A DNA stretch of 27,258 nucleotides from CABRXV01 sp900754955. Its GTDB lineage: Bacteria; Actinomycetota; Coriobacteriia; Coriobacteriales; Eggerthellaceae. The translations under genes and the position numbers were made by a program. The stretch spans positions 1 to 27,258 of the forward strand of contig CABRXV010000021.1 in assembly GCA_902475005.1 (NCBI GenBank), read 5' to 3'. Below the pieces are notes generated by a model. That model was not told the DNA's origin, ran no database searches, and saw nothing but the letters and a program-made list of their open reading frames with translations. Positions 6,736 to 14,730 of the stretch are shown piece after piece (within the stretch, counting starts at the first letter, position 1; the number at the start of each line of letters is the position of its first letter).

Positions 6736-7931
6736 TGGCGCGTCGAAGCGGACGCAGGGCGAACGCAACGTTCGGCAGCCGCACCGACGTGGGCTGCGTG
6801 CGCGAGCACAACGAGGACAGCCTCGTCGTCGCGCCGCCGCTCTACGTGGTGTGCGACGGCATGGGCGGACACGCCGCCGGCGAAGTGGCATCCGAGATCG
6901 CCGTCGACGTGATCGCGCGGCGCGCGCCTCTCACCCCCGACGCCACGGCGCTCGGCCAGGCCGTCGAAGAGGCGAACCTCGCCATCATCGAAGGCGCGCG
7001 CACTGGCAAGGGCCGCGCGGGCATGGGCTGCACGTGCACGGCCGCCATGCTCGACAGCGAGCGCCTCGTGATCGCCCAGGTGGGCGACTCGCGCGCCTAT
7101 CTGCTGCACCATGGACGGCTGCAGCAGCTCACGCGCGATCACAGCCTCGTGGCCGACCTCGTGGAAGCGGGCCAGATCACTCCCGCCGAAGCGCGCGTGC
7201 ATCCGCAGCGCTCGGTGATCACTCGCGCGCTCGGGTCCGACCCCCTCACGCAGCCCGACCTGTTCGAGATCAACGTGGAAACGGGCGACCGCCTGCTTCT
7301 GTGCTCCGACGGCCTCACCTCGATGATCGAAGACGACGAGGTCGAGCGCATCCTCAACCATACCGCCGACCCCCAGCTGGCCGCATCGCAGCTGGTCAAC
7401 GCCGCCATCGCGGCGGGCGGCTACGACAACGTGACCGTCATCGTCGTGGACGTGACAGGCTTCGCCGAGGTGCGCCGCAAGAAGGTGGCGCGCAAGACCA
7501 AGATCACCGCGGCGCTCATCGTCGTGCTGCTCATCGCACTGATCGCCGGAGCGGGCTACGGCTTCAACTACTGGATATCCCACACGGCGTTCCTCGCCGA
7601 GCAAGACGGCAAGGTCGCCATCTATCAGGGCGTTCCGGGCGACGTCATGGGCATGAGCTTCTCGAGCCTCGTGGAGGTGACCGACGTTCCCGTCGACGAG
7701 CTGCAGCCCGGCGTGGCCAACCGCCTCAAGAACGGCGGCATCCAGACCGACTCGCTCGATGACGCGCGCAGCCTCGTGGAGAACTACCGCGACGACATCG
7801 CCGTGCAGGACGAGCGCGCCACCGCCGGCGAGCGCGCAGCCGACAGCTCGTCGGCCTCGAGCAGCGCCGCTGCTTCGAGCGGCTCCCGCACCTCCGCGCA
7901 CAACGACGATGAGGGCGAGGTGGGCGCATGA
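6735..7931 (+). CDS. pstP: PP2C-family Ser/Thr protein phosphatase PstP, membrane-anchored
   Basis: It dephosphorylates the PASTA kinase and its substrates. The catalytic domain (about 10-235) shows the PPM metal-binding motifs in order: TDVGCVREHNEDS, YVVCDGMGGHAAGE (Asp41, Gly42), IAQVGDSRAYLL, LLCSDGLT and GGYDNVTVIVVD. A basic stretch RRKKVARKTK precedes a transmembrane helix (about 257-280). About 75 extracytoplasmic residues and a Ser/Ala-rich tail then end the protein. M. tuberculosis PstP is 514 residues, so the outer domain here is shorter. The gene overlaps fhaB by one base and the SEDS-PBP gene by four (ATGA), so the three are probably translated as a coupled unit. Confidence 0.94.
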   Translation: MARRSGRRANATFGSRTDVGCVREHNEDSLVVAPPLYVVCDGMGGHAAGEVASEIAVDVIARRAPLTPDATALGQAVEEANLAIIEGARTGKGRAGMGCTCTAAMLDSERLVIAQVGDSRAYLLHHGRLQQLTRDHSLVADLVEAGQITPAEARVHPQRSVITRALGSDPLTQPDLFEINVETGDRLLLCSDGLTSMIEDDEVERILNHTADPQLAASQLVNAAIAAGGYDNVTVIVVDVTGFAEVRRKKVARKTKITAALIVVLLIALIAGAGYGFNYWISHTAFLAEQDGKVAIYQGVPGDVMGMSFSSLVEVTDVPVDELQPGVANRLKNGGIQTDSLDDARSLVENYRDDIAVQDERATAGERAADSSSASSSAAASSGSRTSAHNDDEGEVGA

Positions 7932-10687
7932 GCCGCCGCAACATGGAGCTGCTCCTGCTCATCGTAGCAGCGCCCATCGTCGTCATCCTGTTCGCCATGC
8001 TCGTGGTGACAGGCGGTCAGGAGCTCTCGTTCAACACGCTCGGCGTGCCCATCGGCATCTTCGCCACCTTCGTGGTGGCTCACGTCGCTGTGCGCAAGCT
8101 CGCACCCGACGCCGACCCCGCCATCCTGCCCATCGCGTTCGCGCTCTCGGGCATCGGCATCGCGTTCGTCACGCGCCTCGCGCCCGACGACGCGTCGCGC
8201 CAGCTCATCTGGCTTTTCCTCGGCGTTGCCTGCATGATCGCCCTGCTTGCGATCGTGCGCAACCTCGACAAACTCGCCCAGTACAAGTACACACTCATGA
8301 TCGCGGGCGTGCTGCTTCTGCTCGCGCCCATGCTTCCGCTCATCGGCGAGGAAATCAACGGCAGCCGCCTGTGGCTCCACATCGGCCCGTTCTCCTTCCA
8401 GCCGGGCGAGGTCGCCAAGATCTGCATCGTGCTGTTCCTCGCCGGCTACCTCGCGCAGAACCGCGAGATGCTCTCGGTGTTCACCTGGGAGGTGGGCCCG
8501 TTCCGCCTGCCCTCGCTGCCGACGCTCGTGCCGCTGCTCGCCATGTGGGCACTCGCGTTCGTCATCGTTGTGATCGAGAAGGACCTCGGCAGCGCGCTCG
8601 TGCTGTTCCTCGTGTTCCTCGTGATGATCTACGTGGCCACGGGTAAGAAGTTCTACGTGATCGTGGGCGTGGTACTCGCCGGCATCGCCGCGGTAGTGCT
8701 GTGGATGGGCTTCAGCCACGTGCAGCAGCGCGTGGACATCTGGCTCGACCCCTTCGCCGACGCCGACGGCACCGGCTATCAGATCGTGCAGGCGCTCTAC
8801 TCGCTCGCCGACGGCGACCTGTTCGGCGTGGGCATCGGGCGCGGCCTGTGCGACGTCATCCCCTACGTGCAGAACGACTTCATCTTCGCCGCCATCGGCG
8901 AGGAGACGGGCCTGCTCGGCGCGGCGGGTGTGCTGCTGCTGTATCTGTGCTTCGCCATCCGCGGCATCCTCACGGCGGCGCGCGCGAAATCCGACGTGAG
9001 CTCGTTCATCGCCACGGGCCTCACCGCCATCATCGTGCTGCAGGCGTTCATCATCGTGGGCGGCGTCACGCGCCTCATCCCGCTGACGGGCATCACGCTT
9101 CCGTTCATCAGCCAGGGCGGCTCGTCGCTGCTCGTGGGCTTCCTCATCGTGGGCATGCTGCTGCGCTGCGGCGACGAGGGCACGGGCGTGGGCAAGGAGA
9201 TCACGAGCGCCACCACGACGTTCTCCGCCAACAGCGTGCTCGGCCGCGTGTCGCTCGGCAAGCGCCTCACCGTGACGCTCGCCGGATTCGCGCTGCTGTT
9301 CGCGGCGCTTGTGGCGAACCTCACGCTCATCATGGTGGTGCAGGCCGAGACGTACCAGAACATGCCCGGCAACGGTCACACCCTCGCGCAGGAGGCCGAG
9401 ACCGAGCGCGGCACCATCTCGACCTACGACGGCGTGGTGCTCGCGCAGTCGGTGCAGAACGAGAACGGCACCTACGACCGCGTCTACCCCGCAGGCGACC
9501 TCGCCTCGCACGTGGTGGGCTACGCGTCGCAGCAGTACGGCACGAGCGGCATCGAAGCGTCGTGCAACGACACGCTCAAGGGCGACGAGAACTACGCCTC
9601 GTGGGCCGACGCCATCAACGCGCTCGCCGGCGTGAACACGCCCGGCAACGACGTGACGCTCACGCTCAACTCGAAGATCCAGCAGGCGGCCCAGGACGCC
9701 ATCGAGGGCTACAGCGGCGCCTGCGTGGTGATCGACCCGCAAACGGGCGCCGTGCTCGCCATGGCGTCGTCGCCGACCTACGACGCCGCCGACGTGGAGA
9801 GCCTGCTCGAAACGAGCGGCTCCGACGACTCCGGCACCCTCATCAACCGCGCGACCCAGGCGCTCTTCGCGCCAGGCTCCACGTTCAAGATGGTCACGCT
9901 CGCCACGGCGCTGCAGGACGGCGTCGCCGACGAGGAGACCGACTTCGACGCGCCGGGCACCATGGAGATCGGCAACGCCGACTTGATCAACTTCGGCAGC
10001 ACGAGCTACGGCAACATCACGCTCGCCCGTGCCACCGAGCTCTCGGCCAACACCGTGTTCGGCCAGCTCGGCGTCATGATGGGCGCGCAGCGCCTTGTCG
10101 AAGGCGCCGAGAAGTTCGGTTTCAACCAGGACATCGACTTCGATCTGCCGCTCGCGACCTCGCTCATGCCCGACCCCGACGAAATGACCACCTGGGAGAC
10201 GGCGTGGGCCGCAGCCGGCGAGCCCGTCGGCGAGCACGAGAGCCCCGCCGGCCCGCAGGCCACCGTGCTGCAGATGGCGCTCGTAGGCTGCGCCATCGCG
10301 AACGACGGCACGATCATGCAGCCCTACCTGGTCGACGGCATCTACAACGCCGACGGCCAGCGCAGCTACACGGCCACCCCCACCGAGCTCTTCCACGCGG
10401 TGAGCGCGGATGTGGCCGACCGCACGCTCGAGGTGCTCAAGGGCGTCGTCTCGAACGGCACTGGCACGCGCGCCGCCGTCTCCGGCGTCACCGTCGCTGG
10501 CAAGACGGGCACCGCCGAGCACGAGGGCGTGCCCGACGACCGCTGGTTCGTCGGCATCGCCGATGCCGACGGCGAGCCGAGCGTCGTGGTGGCGCTCATG
10601 CTCGAGCGCGTGGGCGAAACCACGAGCGCCGACTCGCACGCTCAACCGGTTCTTGAGACGGCACTCGAGGTTCAGGGGGTTTTATAA
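7928..10687 (+). CDS. SEDS peptidoglycan glycosyltransferase fused to class B penicillin-binding protein (RodA/FtsW-PbpA fusion)
   Basis: One 919-residue ORF carries both halves of a SEDS-bPBP synthase. Residues about 1-415 are a polytopic RodA/FtsW domain with EKDLGSALVLF, GYQIVQAL and NDFIFAAIGEE, including the conserved Asp (317) of the DFIF motif. A linker (about 416-440) leads to the transmembrane helix of the PBP (about 445-468). The transpeptidase shows SxxK (STFK, Ser651-Lys654), SxN (SAN, Ser706-Asn708) and KTG (859-861). In mycobacteria these are two adjacent genes, rodA and pbpA. No stop or frame change lies at the junction, so this is a true fusion in this sequence. SEDS proteins polymerise lipid II glycan; the PBP crosslinks it outside the membrane. 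It starts by a 4-nt overlap with pstP. The choice between an elongation and a division role rests on cluster position and is inference. Confidence 0.94.
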   Translation: MSRRNMELLLLIVAAPIVVILFAMLVVTGGQELSFNTLGVPIGIFATFVVAHVAVRKLAPDADPAILPIAFALSGIGIAFVTRLAPDDASRQLIWLFLGVACMIALLAIVRNLDKLAQYKYTLMIAGVLLLLAPMLPLIGEEINGSRLWLHIGPFSFQPGEVAKICIVLFLAGYLAQNREMLSVFTWEVGPFRLPSLPTLVPLLAMWALAFVIVVIEKDLGSALVLFLVFLVMIYVATGKKFYVIVGVVLAGIAAVVLWMGFSHVQQRVDIWLDPFADADGTGYQIVQALYSLADGDLFGVGIGRGLCDVIPYVQNDFIFAAIGEETGLLGAAGVLLLYLCFAIRGILTAARAKSDVSSFIATGLTAIIVLQAFIIVGGVTRLIPLTGITLPFISQGGSSLLVGFLIVGMLLRCGDEGTGVGKEITSATTTFSANSVLGRVSLGKRLTVTLAGFALLFAALVANLTLIMVVQAETYQNMPGNGHTLAQEAETERGTISTYDGVVLAQSVQNENGTYDRVYPAGDLASHVVGYASQQYGTSGIEASCNDTLKGDENYASWADAINALAGVNTPGNDVTLTLNSKIQQAAQDAIEGYSGACVVIDPQTGAVLAMASSPTYDAADVESLLETSGSDDSGTLINRATQALFAPGSTFKMVTLATALQDGVADEETDFDAPGTMEIGNADLINFGSTSYGNITLARATELSANTVFGQLGVMMGAQRLVEGAEKFGFNQDIDFDLPLATSLMPDPDEMTTWETAWAAAGEPVGEHESPAGPQATVLQMALVGCAIANDGTIMQPYLVDGIYNADGQRSYTATPTELFHAVSADVADRTLEVLKGVVSNGTGTRAAVSGVTVAGKTGTAEHEGVPDDRWFVGIADADGEPSVVVALMLERVGETTSADSHAQPVLETALEVQGVL

Positions 10688-10811
10688 ATCCCCTCAAAAA
10701 ACCGCACGGTCAGCGGGTTCGTCGCTACAATAGGGTGAACTTGCTGATCGCATTGAAACGAAGCATATAAACATATAAACGTACGAAGAATGTGAACGAA
10801 GGAGCAGTCAA
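10688..10811 (+). promoter_or_regulatory. Gap before pknB with possible promoter
   Basis: The 124-bp gap is AT-rich. TACAAT (10726-10731) followed by AGGG, or TATAAA (10766-10771) behind TTGCTG (10741-10746, 19-bp spacer), could be -10 elements. CATATAAA is directly repeated at about 10764-10779. No terminator separates the genes, so read-through from the upstream cluster is also likely. Confidence 0.3.
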
Positions 10812-12638
10812 GTGACAGGGCATGGATCTATGACCGGCAGAGTCTTCAGCGGCCGTTATCAGATCAACGACCGCATCGGCATCGGCGGCATGGCCGAGGT
10901 GTACCGAGCTCAAGACAACGTGCTGGGCCGCCTCGTCGCGGTGAAGGTCATGCTTCCGCAGTTCGCCGCCGACCCCGACTTCACGCGCCGCTTCCGCCAG
11001 GAGGCCGCAGCTGCGGCGAACCTGCAGAGCCCCTACATTGTGAACGTGTACGACTGGGGGCAGGACGAGGACACCTACTACATCGTCATGGAGTTCGTGC
11101 GCGGCAGCGACCTGAAGACCGCCATCCAGCAGCGCGGCGCCATCAACCAGCGCAAGGTCGCCGAGATCGGCGCGCAGGTGTGCCAGGCGCTCACCGTGGC
11201 GCACAACCAGGACATCATCCACCGCGACATCAAGCCGCAGAACATCATGGTGCAGCCCGACGGCAACGTGAAGGTGATGGACTTCGGCATTGCGCGTGCG
11301 AAGAACTCCGTTAACGACCAGACCTCTTCGGTGCTGGGAACCGCCCACTACATCTCGCCCGAACAGGCGCAGGGCAAGGAGCTCACCGCCGCGAGCGACA
11401 TCTACTCGCTCGGCGTGGTGCTCTACGAGGCCACCACCGGCCAGCTGCCCTTCGACGGCCCCGACGCTGTGAGCGTGGCGCTCAAGCAGGTGAAGGACTA
11501 CCCCGTGCCGCCGCGCGAGATCAACCCCGACATCGACCCGGCGCTCGAGGACGTCATCATGACGGCCCTCGAGAAGGACCCGGCCAACCGCTTCCCCACC
11601 GCCAACGACATGCGCCTGGCGCTCAACGACTACCTCGCCGGCCGCTCGGTCGGTGCGCGGGGCGGCTTCACCGAGGCGCAGACGCGCGTCATCGGCCCCG
11701 TCGCCGGGGTCGCGCCCGCCGCAGTGGGTGACTCCACACAGGTCATGAGCCCGCTCGGCAGCTCTGCCAACGGGAAGACGAGCCAGCTCAGCGGCGCGGG
11801 TTCGTCGCGCTACGTCGCCGAACCTCCTAAGAAGTCGAAGAAGCCCGTGTTCATCGCGCTCGGCGTCATCGCGGCAATCGCGATCATCGCCGCAGTCGCC
11901 TTCGCCGTGCTCGGCGGCACCAAGGAGGGCGTGGCCGTGCCCCAGGTTACCGGCATGGAGCAGGAGCAGGCCGAGCAGACCCTCAAGAGCGCCGGCTTCG
12001 ACGTGGGCCGCGTCGATACGAAGTACGACGCGTCGGTCCCCGAAGGCAACGTCATCAGCCAGGACCCGGCTGCGGGCAGCACCGCGCCCGAGGGCACGCG
12101 CGTCAACCTCGTCATCTCTCAGGGCACCGAGCAGGTGACCATGCCCGATCTGAAGAACATGACCATCGACGAGGCACGGCAGGCCGTTGCAGAATACGGC
12201 CTCGTGCTCAACCAGAGCTCGAGCGAAAACTCATCTGACGTCGAAGCCGACCACATCATCAGCACCTCCCCCGCCGCAGGTGAGAAGGTTGCCAAGGGTG
12301 CAACCGTCACCTACGTGATGTCGCTCGGCCCGTCGAATGAGTCGGTGCCCTACGTGGTGGGCTACGGCGTCGACAGCGCCACCTCCACGCTGCGCAACGC
12401 CGGCTTCGAGGTCGACGTGGAGCGCCAGTACTCGAGCGAATACAGCTCGGGCATCGTCATGAGCCAGAACCCCAACGGCGGCACTCAGGTGCAGGAGGGA
12501 ACCACCGTCACCATCGTGGTGTCGCGCGGCCCCGAGCCGAAACCCGAGCCCGAGCCGGAGCCCAGCTCGTCGAGCAGCGCATCCTCCTCGTCGTCGGCGA
12601 GCTCAAGCGCTGGGGAGAGCGCCAACTCCGAGGAGTAG
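10812..12638 (+). CDS. pknB: PASTA-domain Ser/Thr protein kinase (PknB/Stk1 family)
   Basis: This is a 608-residue transmembrane receptor kinase that senses muropeptides or lipid II and phosphorylates cell-envelope targets. Kinase domain (about 15-280): glycine loop IGIGGMAEVY, Lys45 (VAVKVM), HRDIKPQN (Asp139), DFGIAR (Asp157) and HYISPEQ. A juxtamembrane linker is followed by one transmembrane helix (about 345-367). Three PASTA repeats then follow (about 376-441, 442-511 and 512-577), beginning VPQVTG, MPDLKN and VPYVVG. A Pro/Glu and Ser-rich tail ends the protein. The GTG start at 10812 has GGAG about 8 nt upstream; an ATG 18 nt later is a weaker alternative. The gene closes the fhaA-pstP cluster and is followed at once by a terminator. 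Confidence 0.95.
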   Translation: MTGHGSMTGRVFSGRYQINDRIGIGGMAEVYRAQDNVLGRLVAVKVMLPQFAADPDFTRRFRQEAAAAANLQSPYIVNVYDWGQDEDTYYIVMEFVRGSDLKTAIQQRGAINQRKVAEIGAQVCQALTVAHNQDIIHRDIKPQNIMVQPDGNVKVMDFGIARAKNSVNDQTSSVLGTAHYISPEQAQGKELTAASDIYSLGVVLYEATTGQLPFDGPDAVSVALKQVKDYPVPPREINPDIDPALEDVIMTALEKDPANRFPTANDMRLALNDYLAGRSVGARGGFTEAQTRVIGPVAGVAPAAVGDSTQVMSPLGSSANGKTSQLSGAGSSRYVAEPPKKSKKPVFIALGVIAAIAIIAAVAFAVLGGTKEGVAVPQVTGMEQEQAEQTLKSAGFDVGRVDTKYDASVPEGNVISQDPAAGSTAPEGTRVNLVISQGTEQVTMPDLKNMTIDEARQAVAEYGLVLNQSSSENSSDVEADHIISTSPAAGEKVAKGATVTYVMSLGPSNESVPYVVGYGVDSATSTLRNAGFEVDVERQYSSEYSSGIVMSQNPNGGTQVQEGTTVTIVVSRGPEPKPEPEPEPSSSSSASSSSSASSSAGESANSEE

Positions 12639-12666
12639 CGCGGTAACGCAGAACCTTCTTTAAGGT

Positions 12667-12694
12667 AAGAGCCGTCCTTCGGGACGGCTCTTTT
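12667..12694 (+). terminator. Rho-independent terminator after pknB
   Basis: Stem GAGCCGTCC (12669-12677), TTCG-type loop, GGACGGCTC (12682-12690), then TTTT. It closes the plus-strand cluster about 30 nt after the pknB stop. Confidence 0.92.
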
Positions 12695-12846
12695 CATACG
12701 CATGCACACCGAACAAGGCAAACGGCATCGGTTGTCACAGACGGAGCACCCCCGCTGCCGCGGACGGGAGAAGCTCCGTGCGCTTCCCCGTCGGCGCACA
12801 GGATGCCACGCACTCGCCATCGTGGACGGGAGAGCGTCCCACCCCG
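12695..12846. other. Intergenic region between two convergent terminators
   Basis: No gene is supported. GGACGGGAGAAGCTCC (near 12761) and GGACGGGAGAGCGTCC (near 12823) are imperfect direct repeats. The first also forms a stem with CCCCGTC about 20 nt downstream. Confidence 0.35.
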
Positions 12847-12880
12847 AAAACACGAAGAGCCGCATATGCGGCTCTTCGTG
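12847..12880 (-). terminator. Terminator of the 6S-like RNA: perfect 30-bp palindrome plus T-run
   Basis: CACGAAGAGCCGCAT and its exact complement ATGCGGCTCTTCGTG make a perfect palindrome at 12851-12880. On the minus strand it is followed directly by TTTTCGG, while the plus-strand side has no T-run. It therefore terminates minus-strand transcripts and lies 6 nt beyond the proposed 3' end of the RNA. Confidence 0.85.
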
Positions 12881-12885
12881 TGCGA

Positions 12886-13052
12886 AAGTCCTGCCCCACG
12901 CCAGAAGGATGAACCCACCTCGAAAGGTGGGTGCTCGCAGCTTGCTTCCCGGCTTTCGTATCAACGGACACGAATCTCCGTTCCACCCGCTATCTTGAGC
13001 TCCCTCATGCAAATACGTCGGTCCATCGCAGTATGTGACGGAAGCAGGACCT
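12886..13052 (-). ncRNA. ssrS: Probable 6S RNA (SsrS), regulator of RNA polymerase
   Basis: A transcript of about 167 nt is bracketed by a promoter and a terminator on the minus strand and has no coding potential. Its ends pair: AGGUCCUGC at the 5' end (13052-13044) with GCAGGACUU at the 3' end (12894-12886), extendable by G-U pairs. The 3' half carries a hairpin CCCACCU-UUCG-AGGUGGG (12931-12914), placed as in E. coli 6S RNA. The segment GGGAAGCAAGCUGCGAGCAC resembles the E. coli 6S stretch containing GAAGC and CUGCGA. The apical part has a stem AACGGA/UCCGUU. 6S RNA mimics an open promoter and sequesters sigma70-holoenzyme in stationary phase. The identity rests on architecture and remembered similarity, not on a covariance search; signal recognition particle RNA was considered and fits less well. 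Confidence 0.7.
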
Positions 13053-13058
13053 ACCCTC

Positions 13059-13086
13059 AGTATACGCAGCGCAACCCGTTTGAAAA
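13059..13086 (-). promoter_or_regulatory. Promoter of the 6S-like RNA
   Basis: On the minus strand TTTTCA (13086-13081), a 16-bp spacer and TATACT (13064-13059) form a good housekeeping promoter. Counting seven bases beyond the -10 gives A13052, exactly where the closing helix of the RNA begins. Confidence 0.7.
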
Positions 13087-13156
13087 GTCTTGACAAACGT
13101 TTTCTTGTTTCAGGTTGGCCGGTGGCAAGAGCGGCAAGCGAACAGACCATTGGAAG

Positions 13157-13189
13157 GACAAACGACCGTCCGCTCGTCCTCCGTTTGTC
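13157..13189. repeat. Inverted repeat GACAAACG / CGTTTGTC downstream of the pho kinase gene
   Basis: GACAAACG (13157-13164) and CGTTTGTC (13182-13189) are perfect arms around 17 nt, 24 nt past the kinase stop. A further GACAAACG lies at 13092-13099. The same arms recur around a 7-nt loop upstream of nrdG (23464-23486). There is no T-run, so a terminator role is uncertain. Confidence 0.55.
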
Positions 13190-13212
13190 GCCGTCACACC
13201 AGACTTCTGCAG

Positions 13213-14718
13213 CTACACCTCGGGCAGCGTGATGGGGAACTTGAGGATGAACGTGGTACCCTCGCCCACGTCGCCTTCGACGTCGATCGTGCCGTTGTGG
13301 TACATCACCGCATGCTTCACGATGGCGAGGCCGAGGCCCGTGCCTCCCGTCTCCTTCGAACGGCTCTTCTCGAGCCGATAGAAGCGTTGGAAGATCTTCT
13401 CACGCTTTTCAGGCGGAATGCCGGGGCCGTTGTCCTCGGCGCGAATGGTGATGAGGCGGTGGACCACGTTCTCGGAGTCATCGGCCGGCTTCGTTCCGTA
13501 TGCGCGCGTGAGCAGCTGCTGGCGCGCGCGCTCGCGCTCCGACTCGCCCACCACGAGGTTGCCGTCAAGATCCTGGCTCGTGATCGTGAGCGTCACGCGG
13601 CCGCCCTCGTGGTTGTAGCGGATGCCGTTCTCGATGAGGTTGTAGAACATCTCCTCGATGAGCGTTTCGTTGCCGGGCATGATGACGTGCTCGCCTACCA
13701 CGCGCACGGTGACGGAGCGCTTCTCGGAGAGCGTCGCGAGACGGCCCGCCACGCGATCGGCCGTCGCGCGCAGGTCAACGTATGCCACGTTATCGCTCTC
13801 GAAGGCGCTCTCGTCGAGACGCGAGAGCGTGAGCACGTCGTTGATGAGCGAGCGCATGGCCTGCGACTCCTCGTAGATGAGACCCGAGAACTTCGCGATG
13901 TCCTCGGGCGGCACCATGCCGTTCTTCATGAGCTCGGCGTAGCCGGCGATCACCTGCAGCGGCGTCTTCATCTCATGCGAAACGTTCGCCGAGAAGTCGC
14001 GGCGCATGCTCTCAGCGCGCGCGAGCTCCTTGTTCTGCGCCTTAAGCTGCTGCTGCTGCTGATCGATGCGGATGAGCAGCGGATCCATCTCCTCGTAGAT
14101 TTCGTTGTCGAGCGGATGCGCGAAATCGAGCGCGTCGATCGGCTTCATGATGCGCCGCGTGAGCATGCGGGAAAGCAGCAGCACGAGCAGGGCCGCCACC
14201 ACAAGCGACAAGACGATGGGAACGATGAGACTGCCGATGAACGACAGGAGCGACGAGCGCGTCTCCGAGAGGCGCACGATCGAGCCGTCGTCGAGCAGCA
14301 CGGCGGCGTACACCGTATCGGTGCCGAGCGTCTGCGAGTAGCGCGACACCGTACCCTCGCCGAGGCTCTCCGCCTCGATTACCTCGGGACGATCAGCGTG
14401 GTTCTCAAGCTGCGATTCCTCGTCGACGGCGCTATCGTAGAGCACCTCGCCGTCAGCCGAGATGAGCGTGAAGCGCACAAGGCCCGCGAACTGCTCCTCG
14501 AGCAGCGCCACGTTCTCCTCGCTCGACGTCGAGTCGAGGTAAGCCGCCGCGTTGCGCGCCTGCGCCAGGAGGCGCTGCTCGCCCGAATGCTCGCTCGAGA
14601 AGTAGAACACGCAGGTGAGCGCAAGCGACATGACCACGATCACGGCCAGCGTGAACGCAAGCACCGTGGCGAAGATCTTGCCGGAGAGGCTTTTCACTTT
14701 CTCGTGAGTCGGCGTCAT
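13213..14718 (-). CDS. Sensor histidine kinase, PhoR-type, of the phosphate regulon
   Basis: This 501-residue membrane kinase has a transmembrane helix at about 15-40, an extracytoplasmic sensor region (about 41-155), a second helix (about 159-183) and a HAMP-like linker. It continues with the HisKA domain containing FSANVSHEMKTPLQ (phospho-acceptor His248) and an HATPase_c domain. The ATP-lid motifs are NLIENGIRYNHEGG (N box), EDNGPGIPPEKREKIFQRFYR (G1/F region) and GGTGLGLAIVKHA (G2). An acidic insertion of roughly 35 residues (around SERERARQQLLTRAYGTKPADD) separates the N box from G1. It is the last gene of the pst operon, 12 nt after a response regulator, so it presumably reports phosphate status through PhoU and Pst. 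Its partner regulator is one or both of the two upstream (inference). Confidence 0.9.
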   Translation of the reverse strand: MTPTHEKVKSLSGKIFATVLAFTLAVIVVMSLALTCVFYFSSEHSGEQRLLAQARNAAAYLDSTSSEENVALLEEQFAGLVRFTLISADGEVLYDSAVDEESQLENHADRPEVIEAESLGEGTVSRYSQTLGTDTVYAAVLLDDGSIVRLSETRSSLLSFIGSLIVPIVLSLVVAALLVLLLSRMLTRRIMKPIDALDFAHPLDNEIYEEMDPLLIRIDQQQQQLKAQNKELARAESMRRDFSANVSHEMKTPLQVIAGYAELMKNGMVPPEDIAKFSGLIYEESQAMRSLINDVLTLSRLDESAFESDNVAYVDLRATADRVAGRLATLSEKRSVTVRVVGEHVIMPGNETLIEEMFYNLIENGIRYNHEGGRVTLTITSQDLDGNLVVGESERERARQQLLTRAYGTKPADDSENVVHRLITIRAEDNGPGIPPEKREKIFQRFYRLEKSRSKETGGTGLGLAIVKHAVMYHNGTIDVEGDVGEGTTFILKFPITLPEV

Positions 14719-14730
14719 GCGAGCCCGCTT

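Noticed and set aside
7784..10645. 953-residue open frame antisense to the SEDS-PBP gene
   Set aside because: It is the complementary reading of a high-GC gene, rich in His, Arg, Glu and Val, with no domain or ribosome binding site; the plus strand carries clear catalytic motifs.
12886..13052. SRP RNA as an identity for the minus-strand RNA
   Set aside because: A GGGAAGCAAGC word recalls the SRP apical motif, but no stem closes a GGAA-type tetraloop there, whereas end pairing and the 3'-arm hairpin fit 6S RNA.
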